Shown: piece after piece, positions 52,791-62,000 of the stretch | Numbering within the stretch: the first letter of the stretch is position 1 | Layout of the letters: each line of letters starts with the position of its first letter | Program-made: the position numbers and the translations under genes | Notes under the pieces: generated by a model | What the model was told of the DNA's origin: nothing | Databases searched by the model: none | What the model saw: only the letters and a program-made list of their open reading frames with translations | Source of the DNA: Henriciella sp. | Lineage (GTDB): Bacteria; Pseudomonadota; Alphaproteobacteria; Caulobacterales; Hyphomonadaceae | DNA: 64,000 bases | Reading direction: 5' to 3' | Assembly (NCBI GenBank): GCA_017642885.1 | Contig: JAEPOM010000007.1 | Location: 62,418 to 126,417, forward strand

Positions 52791-54181
52791 GCGGCACCTG
52801 TCAGATGATCAGCGAGCCGGGTGGCGAGCGCGATGATGGTGAGGGTCGGATTGGCAGATCCGCCGGTGGTGAAGACCGAGCTGCCCGCGACGTAGAGATT
52901 CGAATACCGATGAACACGGCAATCGCGATTGACGACGCTGATTCTGGCATCGTCGCCCATAGCCGTTGTCCCCATTGTGTGGCCGCCCCCGGATGGGTTG
53001 GAGACCAGAGTGTCATTGTGAATGAACACGCGACCTTCATTGCGAGTCAGGACCGTTTTTCCAAGTTCTTCCAGTATATCGAAGATCGGGCGCACGGTGT
53101 CGCTGCCTGCCATGCACATGGTTTTCAGCAAGGGTAACCCGGCTGGATCACGACTAGGCGCCAGGGTGACGCGATTGTCTGCGCTGGCCGGCATTTCGCT
53201 GCGGATATTGATGTTATAGGTGACGAAGTCCCCGTCATATTTGTCGCTCAAATAGCGCTCTACGCGGTCGACAGGATTGATCTCGCGTTCGACCAGTTCC
53301 ATCGCCACAGACAGCTTACCCGTCTTCGCGTGCATCGCCCTATCCGCGAGAATGTTCGGGACATAGTCCCCAAAATTCGCTGGGGGTTCGGGCGGCATCA
53401 ACCGCCTGCGACCGACAAGTGCAGCGGTATTAATGTAGTGGGGATGCTCCATCAGGTAGCGACCGACCTGATCGGTTTCGTTGCCGACGCCTGTTTCAGT
53501 GCCGGGAGCCGGGTTCAGGAGAAGCTGCGCATTGCCCATTCCGCCGGCGGCCAGGACCAGGCGCTGCCCCTCACGCAGAGTGATTTCGCGCCGCGTCCCG
53601 TCGCTTTGGTGCAAACTCAAACCGGACACGCGATCGCGCCCCTCATTCGGTTGCAGGTCTGAGACAGTAACGCCGAGCAACACATCAACGGGGCCCGTTT
53701 GCGTCAGATAGGATTGATACTCTTCACCAAACCGCATGGCTCCATAAACAGTGCGAAACGGTTTAAATCGGAAGCCCGGCAGATAAGCCGCTTCATAGGA
53801 ATTGATGACCCGATCGAGTTTCAGAATATCCGCCGCGACATCGTAATAGGGCCGCAGGTCAGAAAGGGTGATTGGCCAGGCTTCGAAATCCTGTTCGTCC
53901 AGCGGCGCGCACCATCCGCCCCAAACCATGGATGTTCCGCCAAAAGCGCGAATCCAATGCTGGGCCCAATGCTGGTCGCCGAAGTGTCCTCGCGTATCCA
54001 TCGCGGTATAGGCGGTCTGGATATCCTGATTATATTCGGCAAGGCCGGTTTCTATAATCAGGCAAGACACGCCTTTCGCGCTCAGCCGGTCAGCGAGACT
54101 GCAGCCAGCTGGACCGCTGCCAACGATCAGGATGTCATATTTGGAAGCATCGAGGGCAGAAAGGCTGCTAATCTGGGCCAA
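52787..54181 (-). CDS. GMC family oxidoreductase
   Basis: A 464-residue flavoenzyme: 'IVGSGPAGCSLADRLSAKG' (FAD, about residues 19-37), 'GGTSMVWGGWCAP', and the C-terminal 'HTMGTTAMG' and 'NLYVAGSSVFTTGGSANPTLTIIALATRLADHL' shape with catalytic His and Asn. Resembles sugar/sugar-acid dehydrogenases of the gluconate- and fructose-dehydrogenase type, which are exported together with a small Tat-signal subunit. It has no signal of its own; the coupled Tat-PAN gene could provide one. Substrate unknown. Confidence 0.9.
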   Translation of the reverse strand: MAQISSLSALDASKYDILIVGSGPAGCSLADRLSAKGVSCLIIETGLAEYNQDIQTAYTAMDTRGHFGDQHWAQHWIRAFGGTSMVWGGWCAPLDEQDFEAWPITLSDLRPYYDVAADILKLDRVINSYEAAYLPGFRFKPFRTVYGAMRFGEEYQSYLTQTGPVDVLLGVTVSDLQPNEGRDRVSGLSLHQSDGTRREITLREGQRLVLAAGGMGNAQLLLNPAPGTETGVGNETDQVGRYLMEHPHYINTAALVGRRRLMPPEPPANFGDYVPNILADRAMHAKTGKLSVAMELVEREINPVDRVERYLSDKYDGDFVTYNINIRSEMPASADNRVTLAPSRDPAGLPLLKTMCMAGSDTVRPIFDILEELGKTVLTRNEGRVFIHNDTLVSNPSGGGHTMGTTAMGDDARISVVNRDCRVHRYSNLYVAGSSVFTTGGSANPTLTIIALATRLADHLTGAA

Positions 54182-54362
54182 AATTCGCGTCCGCTCGCAT
54201 GATGCGCCGTCAGGTTCGGCGCTTTCCTCAATTACTGCTCTTCGTGCAAGCCACTTAAGAGTTGGTTAATTGTTCCAGTTGGTCACGGGGCGGATGCCTT
54301 TGGGAGTGGTTGACACTGGCGCTCAGACAGCGGATGTGGCGGCTAAGCAAGGATTGAATCTC

Positions 54363-54686
54363 ATGTCTGATCTTCTCCTGATCCGCGTCACGTGTCCGCG
54401 CCAGCGTGTGGCGCGCACCATTGCAGATGAGGCCGTTGAATCACGCGCTGCTGCTTGCGCGAATATCGAAGGCCCGATGGCGTCGACCTATCGCTGGAAA
54501 GGCGTCGTCGAGCAGGCATTTGAATTCATTCTTTGGTTAAAGGCACCCGCCGCAAATTTCGACAAGATCGAAGCGATTGTGAAAGAACACCACCCCTATG
54601 ATGTGCCAGCAATTGTAGCCTTGGGCTGCACGCAGGTGAATGAGCCTTATAAGGCCTGGGTTGAAGAGAATACGGACTGCAAATAA
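54363..54686 (+). CDS. cutA: Divalent-cation tolerance protein CutA
   Basis: A 107-residue ferredoxin-like-fold protein forming trimers in other bacteria. 'MSDLLLIRVTCPRQRVARTIADEAVESRAAACANI' and 'HHPYDVPAIVALGC' are the CutA1 pattern. Function in copper tolerance is doubtful. ATG at 54363 has AAGGA before it; the frame to 54270 is longer than needed. Its stop is directly followed by trpA. Confidence 0.93.
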   Translation: MSDLLLIRVTCPRQRVARTIADEAVESRAAACANIEGPMASTYRWKGVVEQAFEFILWLKAPAANFDKIEAIVKEHHPYDVPAIVALGCTQVNEPYKAWVEENTDCK

Positions 54687-55517
54687 ATGCCGACATCCCG
54701 AATAAATACGCGCTTTGCCAAGGTTAAGGCCGAAGGTCGCGCGGCGCTCGTCGCCTACATGATGGCAGGTGATCCGGACCTGGAATCCTCATATCAGGCG
54801 CTCTGTGCGCTACGGGATAATGGCGCCGACGCGATCGAGCTGGGCGCTCCCTTTACGGATCCGATGGCAGATGGACCGGCCATTCAGAAAGCGGCATTGC
54901 GGGCGCTCGCGAACAAAACCTCGCTGAGCGACGTACTGGCGCTGGCGAAGCGATTCCGCGAAGATGATCAGGAAACACCTTTGATCATGATGGGTTATGC
55001 CAATCCGGTGCATAAGATGGGCTATGAGGCCTTCGCAGCAGCCGCAGCAGACGCCGGTATCGACGGAACCATCCTCGTGGACTTGCCGCCGGAAGAGGAT
55101 CAACCCATTCGCGATGCGTATGCGGCGCATGATCTGTCGGTTATTCGCCTTGCGACCCCCACGACAGATGAAGCGAGAATGGCAAAAGTGGCCGACGGCG
55201 CGAGCGGCTTCCTCTACTATGTCGCCGTTGCAGGCGTAACGGGTGCGGGGTCAGCAGATCCGGAAGAGATCCGCAGCGGTGTGGAAATGGCGCAGCGTGT
55301 TTCAGGGCTGCCAGTCTGTGTCGGATTCGGCATAAAAACGGGCGAGCAAGCCGTCGCCATGGCGAAAATCGCTGACGGGGTTGTCGTTGGGTCTGCTTTT
55401 GTGGAACAAGCAAGACTTGCAAGTGTGGCCAAAACGCCACAAGTTACAGCAGAGAAGATGGGCCTTTTGGCCCTTGAGTTAAGTACGGCGCTATCGGGTG
55501 AAGTGCCAGCCAAATAA
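54687..55517 (+). CDS. trpA: Tryptophan synthase alpha subunit
   Basis: 276-residue TIM barrel that cleaves indole-3-glycerol phosphate to indole. Catalytic Glu in 'AIELGAPFTDPMADGPAIQ' and Asp in the same block; 'SGFLYYVAVAGVTGAG' and 'CVGFGIKTGEQA' bind phosphate. ATG directly follows the cutA stop. accD follows after 32 bp. Confidence 0.98.
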   Translation: MPTSRINTRFAKVKAEGRAALVAYMMAGDPDLESSYQALCALRDNGADAIELGAPFTDPMADGPAIQKAALRALANKTSLSDVLALAKRFREDDQETPLIMMGYANPVHKMGYEAFAAAAADAGIDGTILVDLPPEEDQPIRDAYAAHDLSVIRLATPTTDEARMAKVADGASGFLYYVAVAGVTGAGSADPEEIRSGVEMAQRVSGLPVCVGFGIKTGEQAVAMAKIADGVVVGSAFVEQARLASVAKTPQVTAEKMGLLALELSTALSGEVPAK

Positions 55518-55549
55518 GTCCGAGTAATGGGCAGAGGGATCGTAACGCG

Positions 55550-56536
55550 ATGAACTGGCTGACAAATTTTCGCACACCGGGTCTAAAGGGCCTGCTTTCT
55601 GGAACCAAGAAGGACACTCCGGATAATCTCTGGGTGAAGTGTCCTGTCTCTGGCGAGCTGGTCTATCGATCAGATCTGGAAGAGAGCTGGTATGTAACGC
55701 CTGCGGGAGCCCATTTGCGGATCTCGCCGCGGCGCCGTTTCCGCTTGTTTTTCGATCATGAGCGCTGGGAGCCGATCCCGCTGCCGCCTGTTGCGGCTGA
55801 TCCGCTGAAGTTCAAGGATGACAAGGCTTATCCGTCTCGCATCAAAGGCGCGAAGTCGAAGATCTCCAAGCGTGACAAGGAAGAAGCTCCGGATAGCGGA
55901 GCCGTCTCACCCATCGCGCAAGACGATTGTATGGCGGCTGCTTTTGGCAAGGTGAACGGCATACCTACTGTGGTGCTGGTTCAGGATTTTGCTTTCATGG
56001 GCGGATCGCTCGGCATGGCTGCAGGCGAAGCATTCATCGCCGCCGCGCAGATGGCTGTCGCCCGCAAGGCCGCCTTTGTGATCTGTACCGCGTCTGGCGG
56101 GGCCCGCATGCAAGAAGGCACGCTTTCCCTGATGCAAATGCCGCGCTCCACGCTGGCCATTCAGGAAGTCAAAGAGGCTGGTCTCCCTTATATTGTGGTT
56201 CTGTGTGATCCGACATCGGGCGGCGTATCTGCGTCTTATGCCATGCTTGGCGATGTCCACCTGGCGGAACCCGGTGCGATGATCGCCTTTTCCGGGCCGC
56301 GTGTGATCGAGCAGACCATCCGCGAGAAATTGCCGGACGGGTTTCAGCGCTCGGAGTTTCTACGCGAGAAAGGCGCAGTCGATATCGTTGTCGACCGCCG
56401 CGAGATGAAAGACACGCTTTCCCGGCTTCTTGGCCACCTGATGCCAAAGCGCAAGGCGACTGAGAAAGATGTTTCGACATTGCCGGTCGAGGCGCCGTCG
56501 GCGGATGCACCAGCGCCGCGCGCGAAAAAAGATTGA
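55550..56536 (+). CDS. accD: Acetyl-CoA carboxylase carboxyltransferase beta subunit
   Basis: 328-residue AccD of malonyl-CoA synthesis, working with AccA. The catalytic core is normal ('AAFVICTASGGARMQEGTLSLMQMPR', 'DPTSGGVSASYAMLGDV'). The N-terminal zinc ribbon of E. coli AccD (four Cys) is reduced to one: Cys31 remains, but the other positions are Ser34, Thr50 and Gly53 in 'KCPVSGELVYRSDLEESWYVTPAG' shape. The fold may stand without zinc. Stop overlaps folC (TTGA). Confidence 0.96.
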   Translation: MNWLTNFRTPGLKGLLSGTKKDTPDNLWVKCPVSGELVYRSDLEESWYVTPAGAHLRISPRRRFRLFFDHERWEPIPLPPVAADPLKFKDDKAYPSRIKGAKSKISKRDKEEAPDSGAVSPIAQDDCMAAAFGKVNGIPTVVLVQDFAFMGGSLGMAAGEAFIAAAQMAVARKAAFVICTASGGARMQEGTLSLMQMPRSTLAIQEVKEAGLPYIVVLCDPTSGGVSASYAMLGDVHLAEPGAMIAFSGPRVIEQTIREKLPDGFQRSEFLREKGAVDIVVDRREMKDTLSRLLGHLMPKRKATEKDVSTLPVEAPSADAPAPRAKKD

Positions 56537-57783
56537 GCGCGGACTCCGCCGCTGTTGATGCGGCACTCAAACGATTTGAAGGCCTTTACCCCGAAACGAT
56601 CGAGCTGTCGCTCGGCCGGATCGAGTCGCTGTTGGACGCCCTCGGACGACCGCAGGACAAGCTTCCACCAACGATTCATGTCGCGGGTACGAATGGCAAA
56701 GGATCAACCTGTGCCTATTTGCGCGCCATGGCCGAAGCAGATGGCCTGAGTGTGCATGTCTACACGTCGCCGCATCTGGTGCGTTTCAATGAGCGCATCC
56801 GGTTGGCTGGGAAACTGATCGAAGACGAGGCGCTGGTTGAGTGGTTGAACCGCGTCTATGCGGCGTTGAACGGACGCGAAATTACCCGATTTGAAGCGAC
56901 AACGGCGACGGCACTCCTGGCTTTCAGTGAGGTGCCTGCCGACTTGCTCGTCCTCGAGGTGGGTCTTGGCGGACGCTATGACGCGACAAACGTGATTCAG
57001 GATCCGGCGCTCAGCGTTATCACGCCAGTCGATTTCGATCACAAGCAGTTCCTCGGGTCAGACCTCGCTTTCATCGCAGGTGAAAAGGCGGGAATCATCA
57101 AGGCTGGTCGGCCGGTCGTTTCGGCAGTCCAGGCACGTGTTTGCGGTGATGTTATCAAGGCTCAGGCTGCAGAGCTCAACGCTCCGCTTACCCCGCTCTC
57201 AATCGAAGATATCGAGAAAGTTCCCGAAATGGTTGCACTGCCGGGGACGCATCAGCGCTACAACGCGGCCTTGGCTGGGCTCGCCATGCGGACGCTCGAA
57301 GCGCCGAAAATCGGCAAGGCAGCGATCTGGGAAGGGGCTCAGTCCGCCATTTGGCCGGCACGTATGCAGAAACTTGATGATGGGCCAATCGTGCGCTTGG
57401 GAGGCGGTACGGATGTCTGGCTCGATGGTGGGCACAACCCGCACGCGGCGACGGCAATCGCTGAGCTTCTGCGCGAAATGGGCGGCACGACGGTCATGGT
57501 GGCTGGAATGTTGGCGAGCAAAGACCATGGCGGCTTTTTCCACCCCTTCAAAGGTACTGTCAGCGCGGTCCATACAATCCCTAATGCGCCCGGGCATGCG
57601 AGTGCTGACCCGCAGCAACTCGCCCAGACGGCCAAGCTCTATCTGCCAGACACTTCGGTTCACGGATCGCTGGAGGAAGCGATGGTTGCCGCCTCAGCCG
57701 ATCGCCCGGACCGTATCCTGATCTGCGGATCGCTTTATCTCGCGGGCGAAGTTCTGGAAAAGAATGAGCAGCTGCCTACCTGA
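56533..57783 (+). CDS. folC: Folylpolyglutamate synthase/dihydrofolate synthase
   Basis: 416-residue Mur-ligase-type enzyme adding glutamate to folates. P-loop 'HVAGTNGKGSTCAYL' (about residues 49-63), 'HLVRFNERIRLAGKLI' and 'HNPHAATAIAELL' present. The start is TTG at 56533, overlapping the accD stop (TTGA), which keeps the family length. Its stop touches the convergent SDR stop. Confidence 0.96.
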   Translation: MSADSAAVDAALKRFEGLYPETIELSLGRIESLLDALGRPQDKLPPTIHVAGTNGKGSTCAYLRAMAEADGLSVHVYTSPHLVRFNERIRLAGKLIEDEALVEWLNRVYAALNGREITRFEATTATALLAFSEVPADLLVLEVGLGGRYDATNVIQDPALSVITPVDFDHKQFLGSDLAFIAGEKAGIIKAGRPVVSAVQARVCGDVIKAQAAELNAPLTPLSIEDIEKVPEMVALPGTHQRYNAALAGLAMRTLEAPKIGKAAIWEGAQSAIWPARMQKLDDGPIVRLGGGTDVWLDGGHNPHAATAIAELLREMGGTTVMVAGMLASKDHGGFFHPFKGTVSAVHTIPNAPGHASADPQQLAQTAKLYLPDTSVHGSLEEAMVAASADRPDRILICGSLYLAGEVLEKNEQLPT

Positions 57784-58569
57784 TCAGGCATTCTTTATTG
57801 TCAGGCCGCCATCTACGGGGATCGCGACACCGTTCAGATACGAGGCCGCCGGAAGGCAGCAGGACAGCGTAATGTTCGCAACTTCCTCGGGAATGCCATA
57901 GCGCCGGATTGGGACACGCCGCTTGGCGAAGATGGTTTTATGATCATCCGGGATCTCAGCATTGATATTCGTCAGGATCGGGCCGGGGCAGATGCAATTG
58001 CACGTGATGCCATCGCGGCCAAGATCGGTGGCCATCGCCCGCGTGAGACCAATCACGCCGTGCTTGGCGGCGACATAAGGTCCGTTGCCTGGCGTCGCTC
58101 CAAGCCCTTCGGTCGAGGCGATGTTGACGATTCGCCCGCCACTTTCTGTCTTCATGAGATAGGGCAAAGCTGCCCTTATCAGGCGCTGCTGCGCCGTCAG
58201 CATAACGTTGACGCTATCGTGCCAGATGTCTTCATATTGATCTTCCGACGGATGCGCGAGACGTGCGAAGCCGGCATTGTTTATCAGGATATCAAGCGCC
58301 CCGAACGCGTCCACTGTGGCGGCCACCGCGGCCTTGATCGCGTCATGATCGCCGACATCGAGGGTGAACGTCGCAACGTCTGAGAAGCCGGCTTCTCGGA
58401 TCTCGTCGGCGACAGCGTTCACACCCGCTTCGTTCAGGTCTGTCGCCATGACCTTCGCGCCTTCTCTGGCAAACAAGTGCGCCGTGGCGCGGCCCATGCC
58501 GCTGGCGGCGCCTGTGATGAAGACTGTTTTACCGGCAACCGACCGATCTAGGGGTTGATAAGGGACCAT
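57784..58569 (-). CDS. Short-chain dehydrogenase/reductase (SDR)
   Basis: 261-residue NAD(P)-dependent enzyme: 'TGAASGMGRATAHLFAREGA' (about residues 20-39), 'NNAG', 'YVAAKHGVIG' active site and 'NGVAIPVDGGLTIK'. Typical 3-oxoacyl-ACP reductase/glucose-dehydrogenase-like class; substrate unknown. Downstream of the trxA terminator, so it has its own promoter. Confidence 0.92.
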   Translation of the reverse strand: MVPYQPLDRSVAGKTVFITGAASGMGRATAHLFAREGAKVMATDLNEAGVNAVADEIREAGFSDVATFTLDVGDHDAIKAAVAATVDAFGALDILINNAGFARLAHPSEDQYEDIWHDSVNVMLTAQQRLIRAALPYLMKTESGGRIVNIASTEGLGATPGNGPYVAAKHGVIGLTRAMATDLGRDGITCNCICPGPILTNINAEIPDDHKTIFAKRRVPIRRYGIPEEVANITLSCCLPAASYLNGVAIPVDGGLTIKNA

Positions 58570-58611
58570 GAGTGAACTCCATTTTCGCGCACGCTAGCCC
58601 ATTCCCACCAC

Positions 58612-58641
58612 AAAAAAAGCCCCGCCGTAGGGCGAGGCTTT
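58612..58641 (-). terminator. Rho-independent terminator of trxA
   Basis: On the minus strand AAGCCTCGCC pairs with GGCGGGGCTT with a 4-nt loop, followed by TTTTTTT. Confidence 0.88.
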
Positions 58642-58662
58642 CTGATTTGGATAGTCGAGAGT

Positions 58663-58980
58663 CTACGTGTTCTCTTTGATCCACTCGGTGATCTTCTGCT
58701 TAGACATCGCGCCTGGATGCGTCGCGGTGACCTTGCCATCCTTGAAAATCATCAGGGTCGGTAGACCGCGAATACCATATTTGGATGCGGCCATAGGATT
58801 GTCGTCCACATTGATCTTGGCGACTTTGATGTCACCGCTCAATTCTTCAGCGACGGCGTCGAGATGAGGCGCCATGGCTTTACAAGGGCCACACCATTCT
58901 GCCCAGAAGTCTACGACAACAGGGGTGTTGCTCGCGACGGCATCGTCGAAATTATCGTCTGTGATATGCTCAGCGGCCAT
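58663..58980 (-). CDS. trxA: Thioredoxin
   Basis: 105-residue thioredoxin with 'AEWCGPCKAMAPHLD' (active CGPC) and cis-Pro in 'RGLPTLMIF'. Cytosolic disulfide reductase. SD AAAGGAGG just before ATG. Lies 55 bp after addA on the same strand, as in other alphaproteobacteria. Confidence 0.98.
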   Translation of the reverse strand: MAAEHITDDNFDDAVASNTPVVVDFWAEWCGPCKAMAPHLDAVAEELSGDIKVAKINVDDNPMAASKYGIRGLPTLMIFKDGKVTATHPGAMSKQKITEWIKENT

Positions 58981-59035
58981 TTTGACCTCCTTTGAATTCT
59001 ATCGTGCGGCATAAGATAGGGACTCTTTATCCTCG

Positions 59036-62000
59036 TCAAACCCGGCTCTCAACACGGTTTAGTGATTCTGACATCGCCTGACCATCCAGTTCAATCAGGT
59101 GCGGGCCATCTGTGTAGAGCAAGGCGCAACGAACCGGGCGACCCGGGAAGAGCGCTTGAAAGACGGCGCGATAGGCTGCCATTTGCACCAGATAAGGCGT
59201 TTCAATGTCGCTCGCGCGAACGGGCGCGGGGCGGTCGGTCTTGAAGTCGATTATCATCACATGATCATCGTGGACGATCAGCCGGTCGACGCGGCCGTTG
59301 ACCATTTGCCCACCAGGAAGTGTCCCAACGATTGCTGCTTCGTTGCGGCCGCCGGGGGCAAAGACGCCTGCAAATTTTGGATCGCGTAGCGTGCGGAGCG
59401 TGACCTCGAGCATTTCGTTGCGGTCTTCGGGGCTCACGTCTGGTTCGCGGGCGAGAAAGCGGTTTCCGGCGGTCTCCCAGTCTGACTCGGGGAGGTCCGG
59501 CAGGGTTTGCAGCAGGGCGTGGATTAGCCGACCTCTGCGCAATGCCGCGCTGCGGTCTGGGCCGAAGGGCGCGATCACGGCAGCGCGGTCTTCTGTGAGA
59601 CGAGAAGGGGCAGCCAGCCGCGCTGGTGGAACAGGCGCCGGGGCCAGACGCTTCAGCCAGGCAGGCGGAGCGCCCGTTTCAGAACCCGCGTCTTGATCGG
59701 CGGCGATGCAGACCGGCGCCGAGCCATATTCAAGTCGATTATCCGGAACTGTATCTTCTTCGTCAGCGCCATCGGTTAGAGCCCGCATCGCCATGAGACA
59801 CCAGCGATACCAGGATGATTTCGCGTATCCGGTCTTACTAGATCCCAGTCCGGCCCCTGCGATGATCAAGCGATCCGAAGCGCGGGTGAGCGCGACATAG
59901 AGTAGGCGTCTCGATTCGCGCTCTGAAGCTGCGTTGGCGACGTCGCGCAGCTCTGCAGTGGCGCGGCAATCGAGCCGCGATGATGGGCTGTGCAGCGGTG
60001 TTCCATCGCTCGTGAAGAACAGGTCGTCCGAGACCGATTTCGTCGCCCCGGTCGTGTCAGGCAGTATGACCACAGGCGATTGCAGGCCCTTGGCGCCGTG
60101 AACGGTCATCACGCGCACGGCTTTGTCGGGTTCGCCAAGTTCGCGCTTCAGCACTGTGTCGCGACTTTCTGTTTCTGACAGATAGGCCTGCAGGCTTTTC
60201 GCCTTGCTCATGTCGTGACTGAGCGCCCCGGAGAGCAGCGCCTGAACAGGATCGCGGACCGGCTCACCAAGCCGTCGGATCAGCTTGTCCCAGCCGCTAA
60301 CACCCTCCGTATCGCGTTCGGTGAGCGCCTGTGTGAGGAATTCGAATGCTGGTAGATGCCGGTGTTCGATCAAGCGCTGGCAAAACTGTCTGGCGGCCTG
60401 AAATTCAGAGGCTTGGCTCGCTGAGAGGCGTTGCCAAAGGGGCTCGGCCCCGCGTCCATGCGCTAGCGCAAACAAGTGGCGATCATCGTCGACAAGGTCG
60501 CAAAACGGGCTACGCAAGATCTCCGCGAGCGTCAGGTCATCGCCGGGCTGCAGCGCGAACCGAATGAGGTTCAGACAATCCTGCACGCCGATATTGTCCA
60601 ACAAGCGAAGCCGATCTGCCCCAGCTACGGCGACACCTTCCTGCTTGAGGCTCTCGATCAGGGCATCGAACAGCTCGTTGCGGCTTCGCACCAAGATCAG
60701 AATGTCTTCCGCTTGCACAGGTTTACGGATCCAGCTTCGGTCCGGCTGTTCTTGCCAAACACTTTCCCCGCGATCGATCATCTGCCGGACTTCGAGCGCG
60801 ATACTGCGCGCCAGACGGCGGCGAGGGGCGTCTGCCGGGACGTGATCGGTTGGCGTTATCCAGGCATCGTCTTCGGCGTCGGGGCCGGTTGGCATTTCCA
60901 GCGGCCAAAGCTCTACTCGGCCAGGTTGGTTCGAGCGCCGCGCCGTATGGGGCTTCAAGTCCGCATCGACGGGCGGAAGCGTGTCTGTTGCCGCTTCAGA
61001 CAGGGGCACGCGAGCACGCACTTCGTCGACGAAGCGCAACACTTCCGGTGTTGAGCGGAATGACATTGCCATTTCCGGCTGATTGACAGGCCGGTCTTCG
61101 GCCTCTGCGACAATTTCCTCGCGCGCGACAAAGCTCAGCTTTTCGGCTTGAAATTGTTGCTGATCAGCGCCCTGGAAAGAGTAAATCGACTGTTTCGGAT
61201 CTCCGACCACAAACTGAGTGCGAGGATCTGCTTGCCGATCGCGCCCGACGCCGGATTGAAACTCCTGAATCAGCGCATTGATCAGTGCCCATTGGGACGG
61301 GCTCGTATCCTGGGCCTCATCAAGAAGAAGATGTGTTAAGCCGCCATCAAGTTTGTAGAGGACCCACTCCGCAGCGTTGGAGCGGGTCAGCAGCGCGCGC
61401 GTGTATTCAATCAGATCCTCGAAATCGAGCGCGGCCCGCATCCGTTTTTCTTGCCCATACGCCTCGATCATGGGCAGCCCAATGCGCATCAACGCGACCG
61501 TTCGCTCAGCTGCTTCGGCCGCCGCGAGTTCGGCTTGCACACGCTTCATGCGCGTAATCTCGCGGCCTTCCGGGTCACCTTTTTTGAGATTGCGGGTGAA
61601 TAAGTCCGCCACCAGAGGACCCGCCTTGGCTGTGAACGGGTTGCTGCCCGCCGGGAAATCGCCCTTCGAGCCGGAGAGCGCGCTCATATAAATCTGATAG
61701 CGCTCTTCGGCATCTTGGGAGTGGATGAGCGAGGTAAGCGCCATCAGAAGTTTTTCGTCTGAGCTGCCGCGTTTCTCGAGCGCGCTCAAAGCGCTGATTG
61801 CGGCGCGAAGTTCGCTTTCGGGTAGCGCATCGATCATGGCGGATTGCAAAATCTCGCCTGGACGCGCAGCTCCTGCGCCCGCTGCAATCCGAACTCTTTC
61901 GTCAAGTTCCGTTTCGGAACCCAAAGAGTGCCAGAAGGCTTGCAGCGCTTGCCGTTTGTACTGCAACGCATTGAGTGCTGCGCCGAGCCCCAGGCCGCCT

